Source: Lucifuga dentata
Taxonomy: Eukaryota > Chordata > Actinopteri > Ophidiiformes > Bythitidae
NCBI GenBank assembly: GCA_014773175.1
Contig: VXCM01000270.1
Coordinates: 248,001-312,000 of the forward strand
Direction: 5' to 3'
DNA length: 64,000 nt
The first letter of the stretch is position 1. Each line of letters begins with the position of its first letter. Of the stretch, positions 28,004 through 36,700 are shown piece by piece. The position numbers were made by a program, and so were the translations under genes. Under the pieces are notes generated by a model. That model was given only the letters and a program-made list of their open reading frames with translations, was not told the DNA's origin and did no database searches.

Positions 28004-28413
28004 AGGGATAGTAAAGATAGACAGCGATGAGTGTGCAGTTTATTTGAGCTGTCAAAGTGTGCTGTGGTGTCAGATTCACTACAGGATGAAACTATGTCAG
28101 ATTACTGACTGACTGATGTTAAAATGCGGGTTTACTTCGTTTTGCCTCCATTGTGGTGCAGCAGGTTGAAAGCTAGCTTTTGTATATTCGGTTAAGGATC
28201 CAGATTCATGTCGAATTTGATATCAACTGTGCAGAAACGGCTGAGTCCAAGTCGTAGAGACGGTTTTGACAGATAAATGAAAGCTAATTCTGTTCGTGGT
28301 TTTAGCTACTTACCAGAAGTTTTAGGGCTAACCGGTGAACAACTCCCCAGGAAAACTGTTGTTGTCTCCCACACAATCAACAAACAAAGGCAAAGTGTCG
28401 GTAGTTTGGCCAT
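361..28413 (-). CDS. ly75: ly75 (CD205/DEC-205), lymphocyte antigen 75; 34 exons, last exon off-window
   Basis: A multilectin endocytic receptor of the mannose-receptor family. In mammals it delivers antigen and dying-cell material to late endosomes of dendritic cells. Exons 1-34, high to low: 28314-28413, 26011-26382, 20636-20809, 20221-20382, 18608-18727, 17055-17195, 15923-16138, 15301-15461, 15047-15157, 13596-13684, 13206-13375, 12361-12560, 11692-11834, 11041-11119, 10613-10684, 9770-9893, 9433-9468, 9136-9305, 8200-8267, 8015-8091, 7791-7927, 5601-5709, 5341-5501, 5043-5172, 4331-4551, 4081-4243, 3560-3724, 3307-3429, 2996-3181, 2654-2877, 2316-2523, 1448-1609, 1162-1278, 361-543. They sum to 5074 nt (1691 codons +1) with frame kept throughout. 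Order: signal peptide, CysR, FN2, ten CTLDs. Ten CTLDs separate LY75 from the eight-CTLD relatives. The TM/tail exon is not seen in bases 1-360 and should lie beyond. The start ATG has a strong context (ACCATGG). Exon borders are read by eye and could be off by a few bases. Confidence 0.93.
779..812. repeat. poly-A tract with single N
   Basis: An A homopolymer with one N at 795, in ly75 intron 33. Length unresolved. Confidence 0.85.
1648..2170. repeat. TAA microsatellite plus dispersed repeat tail
   Basis: A (TAA)n tract at 1648-1707 runs into CTTTATTTATATAGCACC and related sequence continuing with AT-rich material to about 2170. This phrase is a common feature of dispersed short repeats in fish genomes (SINE/LINE 3' type). 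The class is not assigned. It fills ly75 intron 31. Confidence 0.55.
2252..2290. repeat. poly-T tract with single N
   Basis: A T homopolymer interrupted by one N at 2272. The N marks an unresolved length, not a base call. Confidence 0.85.
2316..2877 (-). CDS. ly75: ly75 exons 30-31: C-type lectin-like domain 9
   Basis: Exons 2654-2877 and 2316-2523, residues about 1394-1537. Landmarks are [65 protein letters not shown] and GAICYTT. Shortly after the donor on the low-coordinate side lies a long T tract with a single N (2252-2290), so the intron length here is uncertain. Confidence 0.88.
2996..3724 (-). CDS. ly75: ly75 exons 27-29: C-type lectin-like domain 8
   Basis: Exons 3560-3724, 3307-3429 and 2996-3181, residues about 1236-1393. 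Landmarks are [54 protein letters not shown] and GLNTEGVW. Two donors are of the weak GTTGG type (3306-3305 and 2995-2994), but each is the only in-phase choice. The upper end carries an EEIITTP linker. Confidence 0.87.
4081..4551 (-). CDS. ly75: ly75 exons 25-26: C-type lectin-like domain 7
   Basis: Exons 4331-4551 and 4081-4243, residues about 1108-1235. Landmarks are [55 protein letters not shown] and GGAVCHKP. The two-exon layout with 220-nt and 163-nt exons resembles pla2r1 CTLD7 (230 and 187 nt), the corresponding domain. Confidence 0.9.
4690..5000 (-). mobile_element. MITE-like element, copy 1 (truncated)
   Basis: Starts with TTAATGGACCATACCAGTGA, like the other copies, and continues with the shared internal sequence to about 5000. 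The far terminus is missing. It lies in ly75 intron 24 and includes the N-join duplication. I call this orientation A (arbitrary). Confidence 0.6.
4758..4890. repeat. 66-bp direct duplication across a single N (assembly join)
   Basis: Bases 4758-4823 and 4825-4890 are identical and separated only by N at 4824. Two other single-N sites show the same arrangement with nearly the same length. The best reading is two contig ends that overlap but were not merged, so the intron is about 67 bp too long here. Confidence 0.85.
5043..5709 (-). CDS. ly75: ly75 exons 22-24: C-type lectin-like domain 6
   Basis: Exons 5601-5709, 5341-5501 and 5043-5172, residues about 975-1107. Landmarks are [48 protein letters not shown] and MAICQYYA. 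The FNPLLHG stretch matches the human FHPLL signature. The exon 22 donor at 5600-5599 (after CAAG) is preferred over the earlier GT at 5610-5609, because only the former keeps frame and gives [11 protein letters not shown]. Intron 22 is a 99-nt stop-free intron (see findings). Confidence 0.87.
6156..6530. mobile_element. Tc1/mariner-type MITE or transposon remnant
   Basis: Inverted ends CAGTGGGACCAAAAGTCTGA (left) and the complement of CAGTATAGTGAGGTCCAAAA (right) flank 375 bp, bordered by TA. Internal words such as GCTTTAATGACAGCATCACT are shared with fish Tc1-like elements. No intact transposase. It lies in ly75 intron 21. Confidence 0.6.
6787..6919. repeat. 66-bp direct duplication across a single N (assembly join)
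   Basis: Bases 6787-6852 and 6854-6919 are identical, with N at 6853, inside ly75 intron 21. The copy includes a nine-C run, a likely cause of the broken assembly. Confidence 0.85.
7791..9468 (-). CDS. ly75: ly75 exons 17-21: linker and C-type lectin-like domain 5
   Basis: Exons 9433-9468, 9136-9305, 8200-8267, 8015-8091 and 7791-7927, residues about 812-974. The 36-nt exon 17 encodes the linker [11 protein letters not shown]. The CTLD then runs [44 protein letters not shown] and [13 protein letters not shown]. It is divergent and lacks the usual WIGL, having WWAD instead, as the human domain has WWIR. Exon 19 is only 68 nt; it was found by homology and fits the frame exactly. Exon 21 also begins CTLD6 and ends FRDK before a weak GTCTCA donor. 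Confidence 0.83.
9770..11834 (-). CDS. ly75: ly75 exons 13-16: C-type lectin-like domain 4
   Basis: Exons 11692-11834, 11041-11119, 10613-10684 and 9770-9893, residues about 673-811. Landmarks are [47 protein letters not shown] and [12 protein letters not shown]. The last phrase and the following PKTPEWYNP linker are characteristic of LY75. The C-terminal half is split over two exons (72 and 124 nt), whereas pla2r1 uses one 136-nt exon. The ly75 half also carries extra sequence between its Cys residues. Confidence 0.88.
12361..13684 (-). CDS. ly75: ly75 exons 10-12: C-type lectin-like domain 3 and proline-rich linker
   Basis: Exons 13596-13684, 13206-13375 and 12361-12560, residues about 520-672. 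Landmarks are [42 protein letters not shown] and [20 protein letters not shown]. Exon 12 continues past the last Cys of CTLD3 (GTICRTD) into a Pro/Glu linker ([10 protein letters not shown]) and opens CTLD4 with [16 protein letters not shown]. Exon 11 is 170 nt, the same as exon 11 of pla2r1. Confidence 0.91.
13685..15046. other. ly75 intron 9 (1.36 kb)
   Basis: No exon supported. The open frame at 14071-14457 on the minus strand has no recognisable protein character and is taken as chance. Confidence 0.5.
15047..16138 (-). CDS. ly75: ly75 exons 7-9: C-type lectin-like domain 2 with polyglycine insertion
   Basis: Exons 15923-16138, 15301-15461 and 15047-15157, residues about 357-519. The domain opens with [16 protein letters not shown] and closes with [12 protein letters not shown]. 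At the helix-2 turn, where relatives have one or two glycines before LASL, there are ten consecutive GGA-encoded glycines from a (CCT)10 tract on the plus strand (15985-16014). Exon 9 also starts CTLD3 (CPLEGGWRRHG). Frame is phase 0 on both sides of exon 9. I cannot see whether the repeat length is fixed. Confidence 0.9.
15985..16014. repeat. (CCT)10 coding microsatellite in ly75 exon 7
   Basis: Ten CCT units, read as ten GGA glycine codons in ly75 CTLD2 on the minus strand. Being in frame, unit changes alter glycine number without frameshift. Confidence 0.95.
16419..16459. repeat. poly-A tract with single N
   Basis: A homopolymer with N at 16440, in ly75 intron 6; length unresolved. Confidence 0.85.
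17055..20382 (-). CDS. ly75: ly75 exons 4-6: C-type lectin-like domain 1
   Basis: Exons 20221-20382, 18608-18727 and 17055-17195, residues about 216-356. Landmarks are [47 protein letters not shown] and LPYICKK, all at the spacing of a long-form CTLD. The Ca2+/sugar-binding EPN or QPD plus WND residues are not present. The three-exon layout equals that of pla2r1 CTLD1. The introns are 1.4-1.5 kb and hold repeats. Confidence 0.9.
17825..18418 (-). mobile_element. MITE-like element, copy 2
   Basis: 594 bp from TTAAAGGAC to GGTATGGTCCTTTAA, in ly75 intron 5, orientation A. Left terminus diverged (GGACTAAACAGTAG); right terminus intact. No coding potential. Confidence 0.7.
19330..19630 (+). pseudogene. 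possible decayed transposase fragment
   Basis: A plus-strand frame gives a [15 protein letters not shown] phrase at about 19480-19510, reminiscent of the W-P-x-S-P-[DE]-L-N-P-I motif of Tc1-like transposases, with stops and no usable frame around it. It lies in ly75 intron 4. The match is short, so the call is weak. Confidence 0.3.
20636..20809 (-). CDS. ly75: ly75 exon 3: fibronectin type II domain (GC donor)
   Basis: Residues about 158-215. A single FN2 module with the four-Cys pattern [16 protein letters not shown] ... [19 protein letters not shown]2 modules of this family bind collagens in MRC1/MRC2; activity in LY75 is less clear. The exon is 174 nt, identical in length to the pla2r1 FN2 exon. 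It is followed by GCATGT, not GT: only a GC donor at 20635-20634 keeps phase 1 with the next exon and joins LKP to EEGC. No GT nearby gives the right frame. Confidence 0.9.
22782..22827. repeat. (TG)n microsatellite
   Basis: About 23 uninterrupted TG units in ly75 intron 2. Confidence 0.95.
23371..23495. repeat. 62-bp direct duplication across a single N (assembly join)
   Basis: Bases 23371-23432 and 23434-23495 are identical, with N at 23433, in ly75 intron 2. The copy holds a short CA repeat and an A10 run. Confidence 0.85.
23523..24065 (-). mobile_element. MITE-like element, copy 3
   Basis: About 543 bp, TTAAAGGACCATACCGG to AAGGTCTTTTAA, in ly75 intron 2, orientation A. It starts 28 bp after the N-join at 23433-23495. 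Confidence 0.7.
25124..25757 (-). mobile_element. MITE-like element, copy 4, with 36-bp tandem triplication
   Basis: 634 bp, TTAAAGGACCATACCAG to GGTATTGTCCTTTAA, in ly75 intron 2, orientation A. It is longer than the other copies because a 36-bp unit is repeated three times in tandem at 25162-25269. Confidence 0.72.
26011..26382 (-). CDS. ly75: ly75 exon 2: cysteine-rich (ricin B-type) domain
   Basis: Residues about 34-157. A beta-trefoil CysR domain, as in all mannose-receptor family members. Diagnostic pieces are the paired Cys in [15 protein letters not shown], the [12 protein letters not shown] block, the SLCLGL turn and LLWWRC. In the macrophage mannose receptor this domain binds sulfated sugars; no such role is assumed here. 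Both borders are canonical (acceptor ...catgacag, donor GTGAGTTT) and phase 1 is kept. Confidence 0.92.
26383..28313. other. ly75 intron 1 (1.9 kb)
   Basis: AT-rich, with a CA/GA microsatellite at 27970-28002. A conserved enhancer could be hidden here, but nothing specific is visible to the eye. Confidence 0.5.
28314..28413 (-). CDS. ly75: ly75 exon 1: start codon and signal peptide
   Basis: Encodes residues 1-33. The ATG at 28413-28411 sits in ACCATGG, a near-ideal vertebrate initiation context. A short N-terminal stretch (MAKLPT) leads into a hydrophobic core rich in Leu, Cys, Ile and Val (LCLCLLIVW), followed by polar residues: a standard cleavable signal peptide. The exon ends one base into a codon before GTAAGTAG. 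Joining to exon 2 restores GAC and gives the run [10 protein letters not shown], as expected at the start of the CysR domain. About 1.9 kb of intron follows. Confidence 0.88.
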
Positions 28414-28640
28414 GGTCACGACTCGGAGTTTTTATCGGATTCATGCAGAATGCGGCTTCACGGAGAGCCGAGCGGTAAATAAACAGGTCGATCAGTATCT
28501 GAACTCTAAACCGAAAGCGATCCGCGTTAACTAACCCCCTTCGCCCCACTGTCAGCTGTAGTAACGCTTCCGGACCCGCTCTGCTCCGCCATGAGCAAGC
28601 TAGTTAACGGAACATTTACCACTTCCTGTTTTAGACTTCA
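28414..28640 (-). promoter_or_regulatory. ly75 5' region with ETS-type motifs
   Basis: The stretch just upstream of the ly75 ATG is more CpG-rich than its surroundings and shows no TATA box that I recognise. It holds ACAGGAAGTG (minus strand, 28629-28620), an ETS/PU.1-type core, and a second GGAAGC near 28567. ETS factors drive many myeloid and dendritic genes, so the motif fits, but a 10-mer match is weak evidence. Confidence 0.3.
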
Positions 28641-28729
28641 ACTGAAAAGCCTCCTTTGACTCCTGAATATTTACATCATTTCTCGATCTGCCGTGACTGT
28701 GAAGTTTATTTCGTCTCTCCGTGATTGTT

Positions 28730-28765
28730 TTTTTTTTTTTTTTTTTTTTTTTNGGGGGGGGGGGG
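28730..28765. repeat. poly-T / N / poly-G junction
   Basis: T homopolymer, one N at 28753, then a run of G. An abrupt switch of homopolymer at an N suggests an assembly join and not natural sequence. Confidence 0.7.
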
Positions 28766-30302
28766 TACTGTTTCTCCTTAAAGATCCAATCTGTGTATTA
28801 ACTGTAAACAAAATAGTTTATCTTCATCACCGAAATTCAAAAGTTTTACTTAAATTAAACAGTTAAAAAAACTTTTTCAAACCCTAAGAAAAGTTCTTCT
28901 ATATGATATTAATCTAATTACAATATTTATAAGTGCAAGAATAAACACACCCTGTTTGTTTTTTTATGCAAATAAAAGTGTAAGATTTAATGTTTCATGT
29001 TCCTCTTTTTGTGCTTTTAAAATAGTTACAATTTTGTTACAGTTAATAATTAATTAAAATTGTATTCTTTATAACTCATAAATTGATATCAATGTTATTT
29101 ACAGTTTAAGTTAAATATTTACAAGCTAAAAATATATATTTGATCTGAGGTCTGAGTTCTGCCATCTCCATTTGTGATTGGTTGGTACAATACACGTGAT
29201 CAAGAATCAACAAGGAAGTGGTCTGGTTTTGCGGGGTGTTGCTCTATATTTGTTCGTTAAAAAAAAAATGTAGACATTGATGTAATTTTACGGCTATATG
29301 GAGTGGCTTTTCCTACACTAGTGGATGTCATTTGAAACCATAAAGAGCGCATGGAGCACATTTATCCTGAAGGGTTAGGGTTAGGGTTTCCGGCTCTGCT
29401 CTGCTTTTCCACGGTAATTTGCTCTCTGACGAGTTATTTTCTCCAATCATCAGCCCACTGCACGCCCCCACGCTTGTTTCCGTAATCCAAAACGCAGCAT
29501 GTCGTCTTTCATTTGCCAACTGCAGTTACGTCGCAGTGAAGCTCATCATCCTTCTTTATTTGTAAACACTGCAGATGATATGAATTATGAATTATAGATG
29601 CAGCTGCCATTAGTTGCACCTTTTCACAGCCTTTCTATACAGCTTCTGTTTATGCAGTTGAATGTTTAGGGAGACCATTTAAATAGTACCAGCCCCTAAC
29701 AGGCCTACATCTCTGTTTCCATACCAAGAAAGGAAGTGTTTGTAGCTTTTGTTAGTGATGTAATTCTGAAATTATTTCAGTAGGAAAACGTTGAGCACCA
29801 AGGAACAGTTTTCTCATTTGGAATTTACCAACCAAACCTATATACATATGCCCACAAATTCATTTATTCATGCTCTGACCGTACCTGCATGGCTCAGATT
29901 GTACAAGCACATGCAGTATATGACTATTAGCTGTGGGTGTGTATTTCAGTGATATGTCTGTTTTGATAGCAGATTGTATGACAGAGACTATGCAGTCCAG
30001 GTATGAGGTAATGTAATGAGCATGGCATGAGGAACTGTGTATGTTTATGAGAATTGTAGATTTGTTACAGGTTTAATCACATCAGGAAAACAGACCTGTG
30101 AATATTGTGAATTATTATGGGTGGGCAAGTTAGAATAAACCATGTTTTGATATTTTATGGCACCTATTTGGCTCCTACACCCACTTCCAGCTCCACAGAG
30201 CTCTCAGTTTGCACATACACAGAAGTAACTTGAGCTTTTCATAGTGTCCCCATTTACAGAATAAAAACAGCAGATTTTGAACAAAAGAGGTATCTCATAT
30301 CA

Positions 30303-30308
30303 TTTATT
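30303..30308 (-). terminator. candidate pla2r1 polyadenylation signal (AATAAA)
   Basis: AATAAA on the minus strand about 1.3 kb after the pla2r1 stop and 1.9 kb before the ly75 start. Other ATTAAA/AATAAA-like words are nearby in this AT-rich stretch. Confidence 0.22.
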
Positions 30309-31600
30309 CACTGTACAATGTGAAGTTTAATATAATACACAAACAGTGGGAGTACCAGCATGAGTATACACCACAGAGAATCTTTTTTTCTGAACAGGAT
30401 AAGTAATTGCCAAAACTCTAAGAGTGTAAGTAAAGGAATACAACTGCAAACACCTGCTTGTTTGAAGTGGTTTGTTTAGTGACAATGCAGTCACATTTAT
30501 ATGAATATACTGATCTTTGTCATTTTCTAATTACAGAGGATGATCTGCAGTCTCATGCAGGAGGAAACAGAAAATGTAATAGAACTTTTGATACTGCAAA
30601 TTGAATAAGCCAAAGAAACTGAAGTAATTAATAAGAGTAAAAAGATAAAACATGAACAATTCTCTATAGTCACCTGCAATACATCCTATCATAGAGGATT
30701 TCCTCTGTTCCTCCATTATCATCATATAGTAGCTTCAGTATGACACCCACACAAGATGCCATCTTTGTGTTGGTGACTCATTATCATGACCATGTGGCAG
30801 TAAAAGACTGATAAAACTGTCATTATTTGGCCTACCTTCAGTTTAACACAAAAAATGTGCAAAATACATCATATTGTATCACCAATAAAAAAAAAGAAAA
30901 GAAAAAAATTAACAGATGCGCTCATATGCTATGCTTTACATATTTTCTGTTAGTAGTATTAAATATACAAAAAAAATCTGGTATCAAATATACAGCATGT
31001 GTACTTAAAAATCAAATACAAAAATGTAATACTGACAAAAATGGCTGTACCATATGGACAGCCAGTGTAAATTCTGAATTCTGATATAAATCCTTAAAAT
31101 TTCATTGCAATTAGAATTGTAATTTCTATTTGGTCAACAATCTGTCTCTCACCTTGATCTGTTATAGTGAAACTTTTTCTGTATTACCTAAAGTGTTTTC
31201 ATAAAAATCTATACCAATTCTCAGTAAATTTGACTAAATCTCCATGTTTCCTTATAGAGAATCCTTCTTTCCAGGACTACAACAGACCTTCAGGATTGGT
31301 ACCTCTGAAATACTGTCATTCTTCTTCTTCAAAGAACAGAAATTACATTGTCTCTCTTTAGCGACAACACAAGAATCAACTTTCCAGTTGTTTCACCCAT
31401 GATATGTGTGATCCTTAACGTGTAAAACTGGCATCCTTCAACCATACCCTTAAATATAAAAAACAAGTTTGTTGTCTTCATCGCCCCACTGTCCTGAGGA
31501 GTCAGTGTCACAGCCTTAAAATGTCACGTGGCATCCGTACCTGATGGAGATGGAAATGGAGAGAGAGAGAGAGCGCTAAAAACAGAGGGTGTTTTAAGTA

Positions 31601-32459
31601 CTATTCTCCTGAGTGAGCTTCCAGGTCTGTGATCAGCACGTTTCCGTCTGACTCTGTAGCCTGTGAGCTGGTCTGTCTGTAATAAGCGCTTCCAAAAGTT
31701 GGGAGTCTGTGAAACCGTGCAGCGATCCTCTTATACACAAACCACACCACTGTAGCCAGCAGGGCGAAGATCAGAACAGCCACCAGCACTGCTGCAGGGA
31801 TGATGCTGTGATGTAAACCTGAAACACACACAGATTCTGAAAATCAGTTTGTTCTGTTGTAAGCCGAGCTAGCTTCAATAAGCATGAACAGGGCAGGGTT
31901 GATCATGTGTAAGCCAAATGTGACCCAGTTCATCCCTCTTGAAGCTTGTTTGTGTAGATTTGCCTCATTTGTGAGTTCATTGATGTGTTTTATGGCGTGG
32001 GCTTTGATTATGATCAGGTGCTTCAGGAATCACAGCAGTTTGTGTAAGCTAACAGTGTGATTGCTAATTAGCCAGTATGGATAGCATCTTATGGTATGAG
32101 CAGGGTTGGGTGTGTGGTAGAAATTAGCATGTGTAGTTTTTGTGTAGTTTCATGTGTAGTTTTTTTTTAGTTTAGCTTTATCTTTGTTTATGTATGCTAT
32201 GATGGCCCTTTGTCTGAATTGCAAGTATGAAAATAAATATATTGATATATATTCGTAACATCCATCATTGTATTTAACAGTTTATATGTTTAATATGAAT
32301 CCTCACTGAGTTTCTAGCTGTGCACAACCTGATAACCTGAAAAGTGTTAATGCTTACAGCACCTATAGGACACCTCAAACTGGTTAAAGTGTTTTAAGTC
32401 ATACAAATGATAGTGCACTTTACCATTTAGTGGCTCCACTTCCACCTCAGTAATTACAT
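31601..32459 (-). CDS. pla2r1: pla2r1 exons 29-30: stalk, transmembrane helix, cytoplasmic tail and stop
   Basis: Exons 32424-32459 (36 nt, [11 protein letters not shown]) and 31601-31818, residues about 1419-1502. The helix spans about [20 protein letters not shown], followed by KR and a tail of roughly 43 residues. The tail keeps FGSAYY, where human has FRNPYY, and NVLITDLE, close to human NILISDLE. The stop is TAG at 31603-31601. The Asn-Pro of the NPxY endocytosis motif is not present. Confidence 0.92.
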
Positions 32460-33724
32460 CTGCAAAAGAACATATACAGGCAAATTCAGTATACATATCT
32501 TGGGTATCACCTTGGGTACTCAGATCACGTGGTATCGTGGAAGAGGAAAAACTACAATATTACTTCTTGACAGCTCATGGAATGATCAAAACTATCAGCA
32601 TGAAACTCACAGCATACGTACACATGGTAGGTCATCGCTTTCTACTGCATGAAAGCTGTGATACAATGTGTAAAATTCCTCTTTCTGATTCTCTACCATG
32701 TTGCTTGTATCTTGAAGTGAATAAACACACATCTTTCTTCATACAGTGAGAAGTGTAGCAGGATTACGACAGAATCTTCCAGGCCTGATTTGACTGAGTT
32801 TTTAATTCCAGGTGACGTGAGAATAATTTATCAGTGTTGCACACGTGAGAATACCTTGGTGTCTTAAACCCATTTGGAGGTAATCAGATTTTTATTTCTC
32901 CAGCTCTAAGTTAATCCTCCCTCCTGGTTGGCTTTTTGTTTTAATCCACTAACAACCAACTGGTAAACTGCCAGTGGGGTGAAAGGTGGTAATGCTTTTG
33001 GACTCCCCATAGCCAGAGAAGAGTCCATAAGAATTCCAGTGCTTTGTGTGAATTTATTGAAAAGGGGGTTCTCTTTCACAGGGTTCACTTACTTGAGTGT
33101 GTTTTGCAGACAAAGCCCATCCGTTCAGTGCACTCTGAGAGATGCCACACTCCATCAACAACCCTGATAGAAACACACATGTCTGCAGTCAGCAGCTTGG
33201 TGTCTGGGGCTTTGAAGGGCCAGTTGGTGTATTCCATCGGTGAACCGTCCACCCAGGCCATAGAATCAGCTGAAATCAAACAGAGGACAACATACATTGA
33301 TATGAGAGGCAGCTGGAAGGTCCTCATGGGCAGCAGGTCACGGAGAAACGGGTTCTTACTGTCAGTGTTGAAGAACATCCCCAACCACACAGGCTGATGC
33401 AGGAAGCCAGACGACCACAGCTGCTCCAGAACAAAGCGATTCTCCTTTTCACTCTCGATGGTCAGGACGTCTGAGGTGTTGACTGGAATGTGACCACAGC
33501 ACAATAAACTCACTGCTAAGGTGTGGCGTTAAAATGAAGGTAAGAGGTGAGTACAAAATATGTTAACACACTGAAAAATAAAAACACTGTGGATACTGTG
33601 GGTGTAGAGAATAGAGTGTTAAAAATGTTAAATCAATGGAGTCTGGGCTCATTTATTGCAGGTTTGCTTTACATTTGGGTTTGGCATTTTTGTCATGCAC
33701 ATTATTTCCCCCCATCCCCCCACC

Positions 33725-33790
<66 letters not shown>

Positions 33791-36700
33791 NNNNNNNNNN
33801 NNNNNNNNNNAAAAAAAAAAAAAAAAGCTGGAAAGTTTGGGAATTTTATGTTATGATCACTCACAAATTTTGACGTCAACCAATAATGAAAGTAAGTATT
33901 TCAAAAAATATAAACATCTCTTTTAAAATCTGCACTTGTGGTAGGTTTTATTCACTTATAAGCCAGGAATCATTCATAAAAATGATGAGAATAAGCTGTT
34001 ATTGAATGCTGGCATATCCCAGGGTTAAAGGTTGTGTAAATGATTTTTCTATAATAAAGACCAGAACATTTTTCTACTATGTAGTGCATTTCAGAACAGC
34101 TCCCCTGTTGACCTGTAGGGGGAGTGTGCATACAATCCTGCAATGCAGAGTCATAACAGCCGGAAACTCTTCAGTTAGTGTTAGTGTTTTTTCCTGTGAT
34201 TTTAAATCATGATTGTCACAGATGAAGATATTACATAGAAAAAAGTGACACAGACAATGGAGGCTGAAAAAAGATTCCATAACCATCTCACCTCCTGGCC
34301 CAAGAGAAAAGGAATAAAACCAGAAGGGTGCAATGTTAATACCGCTAACATATGCTACAAATTCAATCATATATGAAAATCAGTCCCTACCTTTCTGTCT
34401 GCAGTGCTCTCTTGCCTCTTCCAGAGTAAGTCTCTGCACCACAGGCTCAAAGTTGTAACAAACACCGGTAAATTTCACCCAAGTGGAGGGGCATACCCCC
34501 TTATATGTCATAAATGCCTTACTACCTATGAGAGAATAAGAAATCATTTTGAAAAATCGTAGAGAAATCACATTGTAAGAGAAATCTTGCAGTTAAGCTG
34601 ATGCTCCGCCAAGCACTCTGACAGTCATATTTCGCTGATGTAGCACTCACTTGGTGGGGATACATCATGACACAGGGCTCCAGGAAGTGGCGTGTCACAG
34701 TCAGCTCTCCGCCAGCCTCCACTCACGTCCATGTACACACACTCTCCCGTCACAAAGTCATCATCTTCATCATCGGTCGGATCCCAGTGTGTGTACACTG
34801 TGTCACTGCCATCTGACCACTCGTAATTGATACCATTCTGTAAGGAAGTACAGTCAGCGATGTGTCAGTCATACCTGTGGTGATGACACTTTTATCTGAA
34901 AACTACAGCAGCTGGAGATGTCAGTCAAGGCGTGCAAGAGTTTGGTTAAACAAGAATCTGAGATAATGGTTTAGACTATCCACCCCTAGTATGTCTTATT
35001 TAACATTAGTTAATTATTAATTTCAGTGCTGTTCTCATTTTATTAAGCACTTATTGTGAGAGATAATGTGATCATCATTCATTAATTTAACTTTTAAAAA
35101 AACAACTAGTTTTTTTTTTAGAATTATATCACAACTGATAGAATAGCCAGCATTAATTAACCATGTAAAAGTTTAGTACCATGGTTAAAAACTAGGGCTG
35201 TGAATTGATTAAAAAAAAAAACAAATTAATCGTACAGATTTCTGCGATTAATCACAATTAATCGCAGAAACTTGTAAACTTGTAATCATTATACATTGAA
35301 TCACCAAATTAATGCAGATTAATTCCGTGTTTAAAATCCCTGTTTCATATGCTTTACTGAACTGTTTCTTTAGTTTGCCACTGAAACAAGAGGCCCCATA
35401 ATTGAATTGACTTGATTTATTTTATCTTAAAGGAGTATCTTTATTTTGAAATGGATTGTATGATTTCATTAATTCGTTCGAACAAATTTATGAATTAGTT
35501 CAAACGAATTAAATCATTCAAAAGAATTAATTAAATCATTCAAACGCTTTACTAATTCATTCAAACAACTTGCTAATTTGTTCAAACAAATTAATTAAAT
35601 CCTGCAAGTGTGTTTCTATGACCTTCATATAATAAAACATTGAGATCTGTGCCATTATTTCAACATCACTGAAACATATCATGCAGCTGGAAACAGGTTA
35701 AAAAGCCTGGTCTGCCATCTAGTGATGAAATTGTCACCCTGCATCAAAACGATGCTGAATTGGCATTTCTCAAACTGTGTAGTAGGAGATGTGCTGAACC
35801 ACTGAGTGAAATTACTCTTGATGATAAAATACCTTTGAGGAATCATTAAATATTTGCTACTGATCACTATGTTATGTCCATAACATTCATCAGAATTCAA
35901 TTTTCGTTCAACTTCAAGAAATCTTTTCAATCAAATCTACAATTATCTGGCTCTTGACCGTTATTGTTTTAATTACTTTGAATTATCATAAAATCTAAAC
36001 TCAAATTGAAGCTGATGAGTCTTTTTACACAGGATATATGAGCTGATTTCAGGAGGGACAGAATAAACTGTGTCCCTGAGGAATATGTCTACTGACTCAC
36101 GAGAAGTGACTCATACTCATGCTACCATGACAGAATGATCAAGTATCATTATTTGGAGCAGTAAAGACACTTAATTGTCCAAATGTTCAGGCTTTGACTG
36201 TCTGCTGGGAAAGTACATACTGGACAGCATACTTCCAAACCTCCTGAACTGGCTGAGGGGCATCTATGTCCAAAACATACCAATATGAAATATGAAATTT
36301 GGTGTCTATGCAAAGAATATTTTACAATATTTGATAAATCTGTCCTTAAAACTTGATACCTGTGTTTGCCAGATTTTCCCTTACTAAGGCATACTTGCCA
36401 GCCATTTTGTTCTGGTCACAGGCTTAGTTTCAGAGGGTAAACGGTATTTGAAAAACATTTAAAAGCACAAAACATCAAATCTTAACCTGCACACCCACAC
36501 AGGTGTTATTCAAACTGAGTAGACCTCTTCTTACTAGGTTAAGTTGGGTAGACCAATGCTGAGGTCATCAAAATCCATTGTAAGCTCTACGTAAAAAAGA
36601 AATGATAAAGTTGTCCCACCCTAACATAACAGATTAAACAAACCTGTCAGGACAGTCAGGGAGATGCCAATAAAACAGGGTCTGTGCATGCCTGCACAAG

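Larger units (their letters stand above)
28641..31600. other. pla2r1-ly75 intergenic region
   Basis: About 3 kb between the pla2r1 stop and the ly75 5' region. The high side should hold the pla2r1 3' UTR. It is AT-rich and has no supported reading frame. It includes a T tract/N/G tract (28730-28765), three TTAGGG-type units at 29372-29389 and a short GA repeat at 31559-31573. No RNA gene recognised. Confidence 0.6.

Noticed and set aside
33547..33926. Open frames rich in Lys or Phe
   Set aside because: Products of the poly-A/N gap.
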